A stretch of DNA of 64,000 nucleotides from Luteimonas abyssi (GCF_001482195.1 NZ_KQ759763.1:1-64000); one strand, 5' to 3'; positions 44,782 to 54,074 are shown, counted from the first letter of the stretch. A program made the numbers and translations. The notes: generated by a model not told the origin, from the letters alone.

Positions 44782-47700
44782 ATGATCCAACCGTCCACGT
44801 CCGTTCTCGCCGCGCTGCTGGCGCTGTCCGCCGCAATCGCACCGAACGCGCGTGCACAGGCGCCCCAGCCGCCCCAGTTGCTGTTCCACGTGCCCGCCGA
44901 CGACGGTCTCGAAGCCACCGTCGCGGGAGGCGATCCGGTTCCGAACTTCCAGGACCGGGTGCGCCTGGTCGAGGACGGCGTGCGCGGCTCGGCCATCGAA
45001 TGGGACGACGACGGCGTCCTGGCGTGGAACGCGCCCGGCAACATCCACGCGCAACGCGGCACCCTGAGCTTCTTCTGGCGGTCGCGCGATCCGGTGGGCG
45101 AGGCGCCGTTCGTGATCTTCCGGGTCGGTTACGCCGACCACAGCAGCTGGGACATGGCCTGGCTGCGCATCGACTGGAACGGCGAGGGCTTCGACGCCTT
45201 CGTCACCGATGCCAACCTCGCACGCTCGCGGGTGTCGTTCCGGATGCCGGCACCGCCGCCCGCCGATGCCTGGACCCATCTTGCCTTCGGCTGGGACGAG
45301 ACCATGGGGGTGCGCCTGTACGTGGACGGTCGCGAGGTGGGCCGCGAGGATCGCCCCGCCAGCGCGCAGGCCTCGTTCGATTACGACGCGGGCCTCGACC
45401 AGCTCGGTCTCGCGGCGCGCGTGCTCGCGCCGCACCAGGTGCAGAGCCGCTACAACTTCCTGCGCGGCAGCGATTTCGACGACATCCGCGTCTACGACCG
45501 CATGCTCGACACCGCCGGCGTCCAGGCCGTGCGCAGCTTCGGCGCGCCACGGACCTCGGTGGCCGGCGGCGACCGCGACACCGCCTGGCTGTTCCGCCAT
45601 GGCTGGCAGAACGGTGTCGCGCCGCCGCTGCTCGACGCCACCACCACCACGATCCGCAAGGTCGAGTTCGCCGACACCAAGGATCTGAAGCAATGGATGT
45701 GGAAGGCGACCGACGGTATCGCCGAAACCACATGGCCGGGCGTGTACAACCGCTCGCGCCTGCGGGGTCGCGACGATTACTTCCAGTTGCCGGACTGGGA
45801 TACCTATGTCGAAGGCGGCCAGGCGCTGGACCTGACCTTGCCGGACGAGCCGGTGAACCGGGTCGAGATCCGCGGTGCGGCGTTCGGCCAGGCCCTGCAC
45901 GGCCCCGACGGGACGCGGCTGCAGCCGCTGTTCGAGCGGCCGCAGGGCGTGGTGCGCAGCGTCGACACGTTCGACACCCGCCACGGCGGACATCTGCGCT
46001 TCGCCAATACCGCGCAGGAGACGCCGATCCAGGAGATCTGGGCGTATCACGTCAGCGATGCCGACGAGCCGGACGGCACGGTGAAGCAGCGCTACGTCGT
46101 GCGTGCCGATGCCGCGGTGGACTACACCAATCTCGACGATCTGCGCGCGTTCATCGACGGCCGCTTCCCTCCGGACGAGCGCGATCTCGTCATCGCGTTG
46201 CCGGAACGCGCGGCGGCGCGCCCGCGCGAGGTCGCGACTGCGCCGTCGGCCGCCGTCGGCGCGCCGCGGCAACCGCTGGTGCACGTGCTGGTGCCGTCCG
46301 GGGTCGGCGCGGCGCCCGCCGCGCAGCCGCTGGTGCGCAGCTGGGCCTACAGCTGGGAGCACATGCACGACGGGCTCGACGGGGTCGCCATCGACATCCC
46401 CGCGCTCGATCTCCCTGCGACCCATCGTGTGGACGGCGAGCCGGCGATCCCGCTCAACATCCGCATCAAGGACCCGATCTGGCCGGCGCGCGACATGATC
46501 GACGTGTCGGTGTCGGTCCGGCCCGGACAGGCGCGCACGCTGTGGCTGGACCTGCGCGACCGCATCCTCACCGAGGACAGCCTGTGGATCAGCATCGCCT
46601 CGGCCGCGCCGGGATTCGATGCCGCCGCGCTCGACGGCGCGGAGATCCGCCTGGTCTACAAGCCGCGCGAGGCCGCGATCGCCGAGCACGTCGCCGACCG
46701 CTTCAACCAGGTTCGCGACAACTGGGGCTTCCTGGTCGAGGAGCACACCACCTCGCGGCGCCAGCGTCTCTACGCGCGCGTGCATGCCGACATCGGCGAC
46801 CTGCTGCGTGTCGATCCGGATCACCATCTGGGCCGCCTGTATTGGCACTACATGAGCTACGGCAGCCAGGGGCGCCCGCCGGTGGACGTGCCCGAGCCGC
46901 CGCCGGGCGTGCCGGCGTGGGCCTTCCTGCAGCTGGAAGACCTGAAGGCGGTGCGGCGTTTCATCGAATGGTGGATCGACGAGCGTCAGGTCGATTTCGG
47001 GGATTTCGGCGGCGGCATTTCCGACGACAGCGATCTCTCGCAGCAGTGGCCGGGTCTGGCGCTGATGGGCGTGATTCCGGACAAGGTCAACGCCTCGTTG
47101 CTGGCGCTGGCCGATGCGGCCTACGCCAACGAGATGTTCGTCGACGGCCTGTCGACGATCGAGACCGACGAACTGCACGCCTACGAGGAAGGCATCAACA
47201 CCAACAGCGCCGCGCTCTACCTCAACTGGGGCGACCCGTTGAGCATCGAGCGCCTGATGGAGACGGTGCGCGCGCTGGACGAACGCATCGTGCGGCGCAA
47301 TCCGCACGGGAACCTGCTGTTCGCCAGCAATTGGTTCGGTGGCCGCAAGGTCTACCGCGAGCCGCGCTGGGAATGGCAGAAGCCGTACTCGTTCCCGCTG
47401 CTGCATCCCGCGTTCCTGCTCGGCGTGTTCAACGCCGACCCGACCAGCCGCGACATGATCGTCGGCCTGGCCGACGGCTACCTCGCCCACGCCTACACCG
47501 CCGCCGACGGCCAGTGGGTACTGCCCAACGAGATCCAGTGGTCCACCGGCGACGTGCGCGGCGGCGAGCTGCTGGACGGCTCCGGCGGCGGCGACACCAT
47601 GCACCTGTTCTGGGCGGCATGGCGCTGGACCGGCGAGGACCGCTTCCTGCAGCCGCTGGACTACCGGGTCGCGCGCAGCGGGCCGGCGGCGCTGTCGAAT

Positions 47701-48630
47701 CTCGCCGAGAACTTCGTCGACGTGCTCGAGCGCCGCGACGACTGGGGCGCGCGGCTGCAGGCGTCCGCGGAGGGCGGCAGCGTCGGCTTCCCCAGCCTGG
47801 TGGCGTGGCAGCAGACCGGCGACACCCGCCATCTCGAGGCGCTGCACCGCGAGGGCATCGAGACCAAGGCCTTGCGCGAGTACATGAACACCGAGGGGCA
47901 CTGGTGGTCGGACCGGGTCGAGGCGCCCAGCGAGTTCCTGCAGCGGGCGCGCCTCGGCGGCCTGGCCTTGCGCCGCAACACCACGTATCCCGGTCACACG
48001 GTGAGCTGGCGCTTCGACGACGACGCCGATGCCGAACGCGTCGCCCTGCTGGTGCCGGCGCCGCGCCGCGACCGCTTCACCGTGATCGCGCACAACACCG
48101 GCGACCGCGAGGCGCGCGCCACCATGACCGGCTGGAACGTGGACGCCGGTCGCTGGCGCCTGCGCAGCGGGATCGACCGCAGCGGCGAGGGTCGCATCGA
48201 CGCCCAGGCGCGCGAACGCGAGGTGACGCTGGAGACGAGTGCGTCGATCGAGCTGGCGTTCGCGCCCGGGCAGACCCAGGTGTTCGAGTTCGAGCGGATC
48301 GAGGCCGGAACGCCGGTCGAGCGGCGGCCCGACATCGGGATCGGCCGCGGCGATGTGCGTCGCGCCGAAGGCGGCGTCGAAGTGACCGTGCACAGCCTCG
48401 GCCATGTCGATGCACCGGGCGGCGTGGCGACGCTGGTCGATGCACGCGGGCGCGAACTCGCGCGTGCGGACATCCCGCCGCTGGCCGCGCCGCGCGACCT
48501 GCGGCCGCGTACCGTGACGCTCGCCCTGTCCGCCGACGACAAGGCGCTGGACGGCGCGCACGTGCGGATCGCCCTGCACGACGAGGCCGAGGAGGTGACC
48601 CGGCGCAACAACGAGGCCGCGGTGCCCTGA
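44782..48630 (+). CDS. Large secreted LamG-domain protein, candidate polysaccharide-degrading enzyme
   Basis: The 1282-residue protein has a signal peptide (cleavage near PNARAQA, residue 30). A concanavalin/LamG-like domain (about 33-250, with SSWDMAWLRIDWNGEGF and NFLRGSDFDDIRVYD) comes first. A beta-rich middle part (about 260-600) follows, then a long helical section (about 630-1010) whose sequences FGGGISDDSD near 736, YEEGINTNSAALYLNWGDP near 807 and GSGGGDTMHLFWAAW near 933 suggest an (alpha/alpha) toroid, as in several polysaccharide lyases and hydrolases. A CARDB-like beta domain closes it (about 1180-1282). I do not recognise a named CAZy family. Its place after the TonB receptor and kdgK argues for a uronate-containing polymer. 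Activity is unproven. Confidence 0.75.
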   Translation: MIQPSTSVLAALLALSAAIAPNARAQAPQPPQLLFHVPADDGLEATVAGGDPVPNFQDRVRLVEDGVRGSAIEWDDDGVLAWNAPGNIHAQRGTLSFFWRSRDPVGEAPFVIFRVGYADHSSWDMAWLRIDWNGEGFDAFVTDANLARSRVSFRMPAPPPADAWTHLAFGWDETMGVRLYVDGREVGREDRPASAQASFDYDAGLDQLGLAARVLAPHQVQSRYNFLRGSDFDDIRVYDRMLDTAGVQAVRSFGAPRTSVAGGDRDTAWLFRHGWQNGVAPPLLDATTTTIRKVEFADTKDLKQWMWKATDGIAETTWPGVYNRSRLRGRDDYFQLPDWDTYVEGGQALDLTLPDEPVNRVEIRGAAFGQALHGPDGTRLQPLFERPQGVVRSVDTFDTRHGGHLRFANTAQETPIQEIWAYHVSDADEPDGTVKQRYVVRADAAVDYTNLDDLRAFIDGRFPPDERDLVIALPERAAARPREVATAPSAAVGAPRQPLVHVLVPSGVGAAPAAQPLVRSWAYSWEHMHDGLDGVAIDIPALDLPATHRVDGEPAIPLNIRIKDPIWPARDMIDVSVSVRPGQARTLWLDLRDRILTEDSLWISIASAAPGFDAAALDGAEIRLVYKPREAAIAEHVADRFNQVRDNWGFLVEEHTTSRRQRLYARVHADIGDLLRVDPDHHLGRLYWHYMSYGSQGRPPVDVPEPPPGVPAWAFLQLEDLKAVRRFIEWWIDERQVDFGDFGGGISDDSDLSQQWPGLALMGVIPDKVNASLLALADAAYANEMFVDGLSTIETDELHAYEEGINTNSAALYLNWGDPLSIERLMETVRALDERIVRRNPHGNLLFASNWFGGRKVYREPRWEWQKPYSFPLLHPAFLLGVFNADPTSRDMIVGLADGYLAHAYTAADGQWVLPNEIQWSTGDVRGGELLDGSGGGDTMHLFWAAWRWTGEDRFLQPLDYRVARSGPAALSNLAENFVDVLERRDDWGARLQASAEGGSVGFPSLVAWQQTGDTRHLEALHREGIETKALREYMNTEGHWWSDRVEAPSEFLQRARLGGLALRRNTTYPGHTVSWRFDDDADAERVALLVPAPRRDRFTVIAHNTGDREARATMTGWNVDAGRWRLRSGIDRSGEGRIDAQAREREVTLETSASIELAFAPGQTQVFEFERIEAGTPVERRPDIGIGRGDVRRAEGGVEVTVHSLGHVDAPGGVATLVDARGRELARADIPPLAAPRDLRPRTVTLALSADDKALDGAHVRIALHDEAEEVTRRNNEAAVP

Positions 48631-48674
48631 CGGCAGCTCCGCGGCCCGCACGCCGCGGCAGTCCCAGCAGCCGG

Positions 48675-48730
48675 CGCCCTCCCTTCTCCCGCTCGCGGGA
48701 GAAGGGGCCCGAAGGGCGGAGGAGGGCGCT
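48675..48730. repeat. Nested hairpin repeat / bidirectional terminator
   Basis: CCCTTCTCCCG-CTCG-CGGGAGAAGGG forms a perfect 11-bp stem, enclosed by GCGCCCTCC and GGAGGGCGC as outer arms. It lies in the 114-bp convergent gap between the LamG-protein gene and the esterase gene. Elements of this look are common between genes in Xanthomonadaceae. Confidence 0.7.
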
Positions 48731-48744
48731 CGGACCCTCGCCGC

Positions 48745-50376
48745 CTAGAACGTTCCCCGCTGCACGAACGGCGCCTGCCGGTAGAGTTCGCGCTCGCCGC
48801 CGCGCGGGTCGCGCTGCAGCGTCGAGCGGCGGTCGAGCACCATCGTCTCGCGACGTTCGAGCGAATAGGAGCGCCAGTCCGGCAGGCCGGGATGGCCGGG
48901 GTCGCCGTGGCGGGCGAACGCGAGCAGCGCATCGCGCAGGGTCGCCGCCATGCGCCGGGCATCGGCATCGGCTCCGGTGCGGGCGCCGGGCATGTCCACG
49001 GTGTCGAACACCAGCGGGATGTCGAGGGTGTGGAACGCGCGCAACCGTTCGCCCTCGGGGGTGCGCGGGTACCAGTCGAGCTGATACGCCCAGGTCGGTG
49101 CCCCCTGACGTGCGCGCGCCTCCAGCGTCTCCACCGCGCCGCGCCACGAGCGCCCGGCGGTGGTCGCGGCGAAGAACACGTCCGAGGGGCTGTAGTGCGG
49201 ATACATGCGCCGGTACGCGGCGACGACGCCGTCGGGATCGAGATCCACGTACTGCTGCGTGCGCAGTCGCTCCGGCAGCGTCGCCCAGGTCAGCGCGAAG
49301 TGCGCCGGATCGCTGCCGAGAAACGCCCGGGTCTCGTCGCGCGTGTTGCCCACCACCATCGGGACCGCCGCCGACTGCGGCGCCGCGTCCGGCCAGAACG
49401 GATGCCGCGGCAACGACACGCCGTCCATCACCGGGCCGAAGTACAGGCGGGTGTCCTCGATGCGCGAGGGGTCCGGCGTGGACAGCGCCGCCAGCAGGTC
49501 GGTCGCGGGCAGGGCACACAGGCGTTCGAAGTCGACGTCGGCCCGGTGCGCAGCTTCGGCACGTGGCGGGCCGGCGCCATTCCGGGCATCCAGGGCATCG
49601 AGAAACAGCTGCGCGCGCTGCATCGCGGCACGTGGACCGGCTGCGGTCACCTGCTGCCCGCTCATCGTCCAGGCGCGATGGAACAGTCCCCGCGCGGCCG
49701 GCATCGCCATCAGTGTGGCGATCTTCGCGCCGCCGCCGGACTGGCCGAACAGGGTCACGTTGTCGGCATCGCCGCCGAAGCGCGCGGCATGGCGGCGAAT
49801 CCAGTGCAGCGCCATGACCAGATCCAGCTGGCCGATGTTGCCCGACTGCGCGAACGCCGCTCCGCCGAGGTCGCGCAGGGCCAGGTATCCGAAGACGTTG
49901 AGGCGATGGTTGACGGTGACCACGACCGCGTCGCCGTGCCGGCACAGGCGGCCGCCGTCGTACAGCGGATCGCTGCCGCTGCCGGTATCGAATCCGCCGC
50001 CGTGCACGTAGACCAGGATCGGGCGTTTCGCGCCGTCGTCCAGGGCCGGCGTCCACAGGTTGAGGAACAGGCAATCCTCGCACCCGGGGCCTCCTGCGCC
50101 GTTCTGCGGTGCGTTCGCGCCGAACGCGTCCGCGGACCGGATGCCGCGCCAAGGGACCGGTGGCGCGGCCGGCCGGAAACGCCGGGGCGCGGTGTCGGCG
50201 CCGTAGCGGATGCCCCGGAAGACGTGCAGCCCGTCGATCCTGGTGCCGGCGACGCGTCCGCCCTCGACCGCGACCACCGACGCGACCGTCGCCCGGGCGG
50301 GCGGCAGCAACGCGCATGCACCTGCGGCGAGTGCGGCGCCGATGAAGCGACGACGCGACGGTTGCGGATCACTCAT
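48745..50376 (-). CDS. Type-B carboxylesterase, secreted
   Basis: The 543-residue alpha/beta hydrolase has a twin-arginine-like signal (SRRRFIGAALAAGACALL, about residues 7-24). Carboxylesterase-B signatures follow: EDCLFLNLWTP near 103, and the nucleophile elbow FGQSGGGAKIAT with the Ser near 218. The His is probably in the FARHGDPGHPG region. It would hydrolyse ester side groups, with acetyl, methyl or feruloyl groups of plant polymers as candidates. Its ATG overlaps the stop of the upstream hydrolase gene by 8 bp, so the two esterases are made together. Confidence 0.87.
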   Translation of the reverse strand: MSDPQPSRRRFIGAALAAGACALLPPARATVASVVAVEGGRVAGTRIDGLHVFRGIRYGADTAPRRFRPAAPPVPWRGIRSADAFGANAPQNGAGGPGCEDCLFLNLWTPALDDGAKRPILVYVHGGGFDTGSGSDPLYDGGRLCRHGDAVVVTVNHRLNVFGYLALRDLGGAAFAQSGNIGQLDLVMALHWIRRHAARFGGDADNVTLFGQSGGGAKIATLMAMPAARGLFHRAWTMSGQQVTAAGPRAAMQRAQLFLDALDARNGAGPPRAEAAHRADVDFERLCALPATDLLAALSTPDPSRIEDTRLYFGPVMDGVSLPRHPFWPDAAPQSAAVPMVVGNTRDETRAFLGSDPAHFALTWATLPERLRTQQYVDLDPDGVVAAYRRMYPHYSPSDVFFAATTAGRSWRGAVETLEARARQGAPTWAYQLDWYPRTPEGERLRAFHTLDIPLVFDTVDMPGARTGADADARRMAATLRDALLAFARHGDPGHPGLPDWRSYSLERRETMVLDRRSTLQRDPRGGERELYRQAPFVQRGTF

Positions 50377-51442
50377 CGAGCGGACGTCCTGGGGCGGCAT
50401 CTGCGGGTAGGGCGCGCATCCAGGCGATCGCCAGATCCGGCCATCCGGCCAGCGGACCGTGCGCATCGCGGATGCCGAACCCGTGCCCTCCGTGCGGAAA
50501 CACGTGCAGGCTCGCCGGCACCCCGGCCGCGACCAGAGCCCGGTGGAAACGCAGGCTGTGCGCGACGGGCACCGCGGTATCGTCCTGCGCGTGCAGCAGG
50601 AAGGTGGGCGGCGTCCGCGCATCGACAAGGGCATCGAGCGACCACGTCGCCGGATCGGCGCTGGCGTCGGCGGCGCGCAGACGAGCGACCGAGCCGGCGT
50701 GGGCGATGGCGGGATCCATCGAGATCACCGGATAGCCGAGCACGACGAAATCGGGACGCGCGTCGTGGCCGTCTCGCAGGCCTCCCGGTGTCGGAAGACG
50801 CGCGTCCCGGCGGGTCGCCAGCTGGGCGGCGAGGTGCCCGCCCGCAGAGAAGCCCATGACCCCGATGCGTGCGGCATCGAGCGACCAGTCCGCAGCGCAT
50901 GCGCGCAGCTGGCGCATCGCCGTGCGTGCATCGACCAGCGGCGCATCCGCGGCGTCCGGATGGGCGATGTCCGGCAGCCGATAGTGCAGCACGAACAGGG
51001 TGATGCCGGCCGCGTTGAAGCGCGGCGCCAGCGCGGTGCCTTCCTTGTCCAGCACCACGCGTCGATAACCGCCGCCGGGCAGCACCAGCAAGGCGCTGCC
51101 GTCCGGTTGGGCGGGACGATGGACCGTCAGCCAGGCCTCGCCGATGGCTTCGGCGTAGCGGTCGGGCCGACGTGGGTCCGGGCTGCGCTCCACGATGCGC
51201 GCATCGGGCGCATCGACGGGGCGTCCGGCGAGGGTGAACGAGGCCGCATTGTCCACCGTAGGCCAATCGCAACCGGCGTGTGCGCTCGCGGTCGCCGCGG
51301 CGGCGATCAGCAACGCGCCCGCGCAGGCCACGGCCCGGGCGCGCACGGAGGCGTATCCGGACGGGACCGGATGGGCACGTTCGGCCGTGGACCCCGGAAA
51401 AACGGGGCTCCGCGGTGATGCGTGGATGGTTCGGATGCACAT
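50369..51442 (-). CDS. Alpha/beta hydrolase, acetyl-xylan-esterase-like, exported
   Basis: The product is up to 357 residues. The nucleophile elbow GVMGFSAGGHLAAQ, the oxyanion region LLVLPGGGYRRV, and the Asp/His pair in LLHAQDDTAVPV and FPHGGHGFG are all present, as in BD-FAE/Axe2-like carbohydrate esterases. A signal peptide (VACAGALLIAAAATASAHA) lies internal to the ATG start at 51442. A GTG at 51346 would place it at the N terminus and may be the true start. A LacI-type operator lies about 22 bp upstream of 51442, so the esterase pair probably belongs to the uronate regulon. Confidence 0.82.
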   Translation of the reverse strand: MCIRTIHASPRSPVFPGSTAERAHPVPSGYASVRARAVACAGALLIAAAATASAHAGCDWPTVDNAASFTLAGRPVDAPDARIVERSPDPRRPDRYAEAIGEAWLTVHRPAQPDGSALLVLPGGGYRRVVLDKEGTALAPRFNAAGITLFVLHYRLPDIAHPDAADAPLVDARTAMRQLRACAADWSLDAARIGVMGFSAGGHLAAQLATRRDARLPTPGGLRDGHDARPDFVVLGYPVISMDPAIAHAGSVARLRAADASADPATWSLDALVDARTPPTFLLHAQDDTAVPVAHSLRFHRALVAAGVPASLHVFPHGGHGFGIRDAHGPLAGWPDLAIAWMRALPADAAPGRPLDE

Positions 51443-51463
51443 TTGCCGCACTGCACATTGAAG

Positions 51464-51481
51464 ATGACACCGGTTTACCAT
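51464..51481. promoter_or_regulatory. LacI-type operator between the esterase and TRAP operons
   Basis: ATGACACCGGTTTACCAT keeps one exact half-site (ATGACACCGGT) of the motif seen upstream of kduI; the second half is degenerate. It lies in the 100-bp divergent promoter and could control both operons. Confidence 0.6.
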
Positions 51482-51542
51482 ACAAGGAACACCACGGTGC
51501 GGCGATCTGCATCGCACCACGCTTCCGCGGGAGACCACACGC

Positions 51543-52406
51543 TTGAACCAGCACGACGACACGCAGCATGAGGACGCGGTGCCAGACGGCGCCGGACACG
51601 ACACGGATGCCGATGCGATCGCGCAGCGTTTCGTCCAGGCCCGCGCATCCGCGCGCCCGTTGCAGGATTTCCCCGGCGTGATCCCCGCCGATCTGGAGGC
51701 CGCCTACCGTGTGCAGGATCTGGCCATCGCGCGCTGGCAGGACGCCGTGGTGGGCTGGAAGGTGGGCTACATCCAGCCGGAGCGCCGCGACGCCTCGGGC
51801 GACGAGCGCCTGCTCGGACCGATCTGGCGACGTCACCTGTGGGTCGCCGCCGGCGAGATCGCGATTCCGGTCTACGCCGGCGGTTTCGCCGCGGTGGAAG
51901 CCGAGTACGTGCTGCGCCTGGAGGCCGATGCCGATCCGGCGCGCCTGGCGTGGACCCCGGACGACGCGGGCGCACTGCCGGCCACGCTGCTGGTGGGCAT
52001 CGAGATCGCGAGCAGCCCGCTGGCGACCATCAACGCGCTGGGGCCGCGCGTGGTGGTGTCGGACTTCGGCAACAACAACGGGCTGGTGCTGGGCCCGGAG
52101 ATCCCGGACTGGGTCGTGCGCGACGAACGCGAGCTGACCGTGCGGACGTACATCGACGGTGCGGAAGTCGGCGCGGGCGGCGCCACGCATCTACCCGGCG
52201 GCCTGCGTGCCGCCTTCGCCTTCGCACTCTCGCGCTCGGCCCGGCGCGGACGGCCGCTGCGCGCCGGCGACCTGGTCGCGACCGGAAATGCCACCGGTAT
52301 CCACGACATCCTGCCCGGCCAGCGGGCCCGGGTGGCCTTCGACGATGTGGCCACGCTGGACGTCCGTGCGGAGGCGGCGGCCGCGGAGCCGGAGGCGCTG
52401 CGATGA
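51543..52406 (+). CDS. Fumarylacetoacetate-hydrolase-family hydratase (2-keto-4-pentenoate hydratase-like)
   Basis: The 287-residue protein of the FAH/MhpD superfamily has WQDAVVGWKVGYIQPERR near residue 62, the metal-ligand region FAAVEAEYVLRLEA near 118, and LVATGNATGIHDILPGQRARV at the C-terminal end. Relatives hydrate or hydrolyse 2-keto-enol acids. The start is TTG at 51543, supported by GGGAG about 10 nt upstream. Its stop overlaps dctP (ATGA). In a TRAP operon next to uronate genes it may act on a deoxy-keto sugar acid rather than an aromatic meta-cleavage product, but this is only inferred. Confidence 0.82.
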   Translation: MNQHDDTQHEDAVPDGAGHDTDADAIAQRFVQARASARPLQDFPGVIPADLEAAYRVQDLAIARWQDAVVGWKVGYIQPERRDASGDERLLGPIWRRHLWVAAGEIAIPVYAGGFAAVEAEYVLRLEADADPARLAWTPDDAGALPATLLVGIEIASSPLATINALGPRVVVSDFGNNNGLVLGPEIPDWVVRDERELTVRTYIDGAEVGAGGATHLPGGLRAAFAFALSRSARRGRPLRAGDLVATGNATGIHDILPGQRARVAFDDVATLDVRAEAAAAEPEALR

Positions 52407-53395
52407 CGCTCGGCCGCCGCGCCTTCCTGGCCGGCCTGGGTGCACTGTGCGCCGTCCCGGCCTTGCGCGGGCTCGCGGCCGACGAGGGCGGGGTGACGCT
52501 GACCGCCACCGACGTGCACGTCAGCGACTACCCCACCGTGGAGGCGGTGCGCTGGATCGGGGAGACCATGGCCCGAGAGACCGACGGCCGCGTGCGCATC
52601 CGCCAGTACCACTCGGGCCAGCTGGGCCGCGAATCCGAAGCGATCGACATGGCGCGTTACGGCGTCATCGACATCACCCGCGTGTACAGCGGTGCGCTCA
52701 ACAACGCCTTTCCGCTCACCGTGCCGCTGTGCCTGCCTTACGTGTTCGACTCGGTCGCGCACATGCGCCACGCGCTCGATGGCGGCATCGCGCAGACCGT
52801 GCTCGACGGCTTCCGCACCCGCGACCTGGTCGGCCTGGCGGTCTACGACAGCGGCGCGCGCTGCTTCTACAACGTGCGTCGCCCGCTGCGCACGCCCGCC
52901 GACCTGCACGGCCTGAAGATCCGCGTGGCCGCGTCGGACATCTTCATCCGGCTGGTGCGCCTGCTCGGTGCGAACCCGACGCCGATGTCGCTGGGCGACA
53001 CGTTCTCGGGCATGGAAACGCACATGATCGACGGTGCCGAGAACAACATGCGCAGCTTCCATTCCAGCCGGCACTTCGAGGCCGCGCGGTACTGGTCGCA
53101 GAGCGAGCACTCGTACGCGCCGGACATGCTGATGATCTCGCAGCGCTCGCTGGATGCGCTGCGCCCGGGCGACCGCGACCTGCTGGTCGACACCGCGCGT
53201 GCGTCGGTGGCCGTGATGCGCGAACTCTGGGACGCCTCCGAGGCCGAAGCGCGCGCGGCGGTGGCCGAGGCCGGGATCGCCTTCAACGATGTCGATACCG
53301 ATGCCTTCCGCGCCGCAGCGCGTCCGCTGGTCGACGACTACCTGCGCGATCCCGCGATCGCCGCCCTTCATCGCCGCATCCGCGATGCGGCCTGA
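52403..53395 (+). CDS. TRAP transporter substrate-binding protein (DctP family)
   Basis: The 330-residue periplasmic binding protein has a twin-arginine-like signal (LGRRAFLAGLGALCAVPALRG). Two-lobe DctP features include QYHSGQLGRESEAIDMARYG near residue 70, the conserved arginine region LHGLKIRVAASDIF near 170, and FSGMETHMIDGAENN near 205. It delivers an organic acid to the DctQM permease. Clustered with kduI/kduD/kdgK-type genes, a uronate or related sugar acid is the likely ligand. Confidence 0.92.
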   Translation: MTLGRRAFLAGLGALCAVPALRGLAADEGGVTLTATDVHVSDYPTVEAVRWIGETMARETDGRVRIRQYHSGQLGRESEAIDMARYGVIDITRVYSGALNNAFPLTVPLCLPYVFDSVAHMRHALDGGIAQTVLDGFRTRDLVGLAVYDSGARCFYNVRRPLRTPADLHGLKIRVAASDIFIRLVRLLGANPTPMSLGDTFSGMETHMIDGAENNMRSFHSSRHFEAARYWSQSEHSYAPDMLMISQRSLDALRPGDRDLLVDTARASVAVMRELWDASEAEARAAVAEAGIAFNDVDTDAFRAAARPLVDDYLRDPAIAALHRRIRDAA

Positions 53396-53405
53396 GTCCG
53401 AGCCG

Positions 53406-54074
53406 ATGTCCGATCCGAATTCCGCACCCCGTCCCGCATCACCTCCCCTTCCGCGTTCGGCCACCGAGCCGACGCCCGTCGAGGCACCGCTCGAGACGCC
53501 GCGCCGCGGTTGGCGCCACGGCCTCGACCGCCTGTCCGGTGTGTCGATCGCCATCGCCGCCGGGGCCTTGCTCGGCCTGGTGGTGGTGCAGGGCTGGCAG
53601 GTGTTCGCCCGCTACGTGATCAACGACTCGCCGAGCTGGACCGAGCCGGCGACCATCCTGCTGTTGTCGACCGCGATGAGCTTCGGCGCGGCGTCGGGTG
53701 TGCACACCGGGCGCCACTTCGGCTTCTTCCTGCTGGCCGAGGCCATGCAGCCGGCGCTGCGCCGGCTGGTGGACGTGGTGGTGCAAGCGGTGATCGTCGC
53801 GATCGGTGCGGCGCTCGCGGGGTGGGGCGCGGTGCTGTTCGTTGATGGACTGGACATCCGCATGGCGGGCGCGCCGTTGCCGCAGAGTGCGGTGTATCTG
53901 CCGCTCGCGCTGGGCGGTGCGTTGATGGTGGTGTTCGCGATCGCGCGCGGGATCGATCTCTGGCAGGCGTCGCGTGCGGTGCCGGTGTCCGGCACCGGGC
54001 CGGGTGCGCCGGCAGGGGACGCGAGGGGCGAGCGTGACGGGGAGCGGCCGGGTGCCGCGGGAGGCAACGACTGA
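53406..54074 (+). CDS. TRAP transporter small permease (DctQ family)
   Basis: The 222-residue inner-membrane protein has a Pro-rich N-terminal extension (about 40 residues) and then four helices with the DctQ signature VFARYVINDSPSWTEPA near residue 65. The start at 53406, 10 nt after dctP, is preferred. An ATG at 53385 inside dctP is also in frame. The C-terminal 30 residues are low in complexity and unusual for the family. It forms the small half of the TRAP permease. Confidence 0.88.
   Translation: MSDPNSAPRPASPPLPRSATEPTPVEAPLETPRRGWRHGLDRLSGVSIAIAAGALLGLVVVQGWQVFARYVINDSPSWTEPATILLLSTAMSFGAASGVHTGRHFGFFLLAEAMQPALRRLVDVVVQAVIVAIGAALAGWGAVLFVDGLDIRMAGAPLPQSAVYLPLALGGALMVVFAIARGIDLWQASRAVPVSGTGPGAPAGDARGERDGERPGAAGGND

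Noticed and set aside
44500-48651. A 1383-codon minus-strand frame opposite the LamG-protein gene
   Set aside because: It covers two real plus-strand genes, has no ribosome-binding site and shadow-type composition; long antisense frames are expected at this GC content.
45000-49817. A 1605-codon plus-strand frame overlapping the LamG protein and the esterase
   Set aside because: It runs through a convergent junction and a hairpin repeat and is extremely Arg-rich. It is a shadow of two recognised genes.
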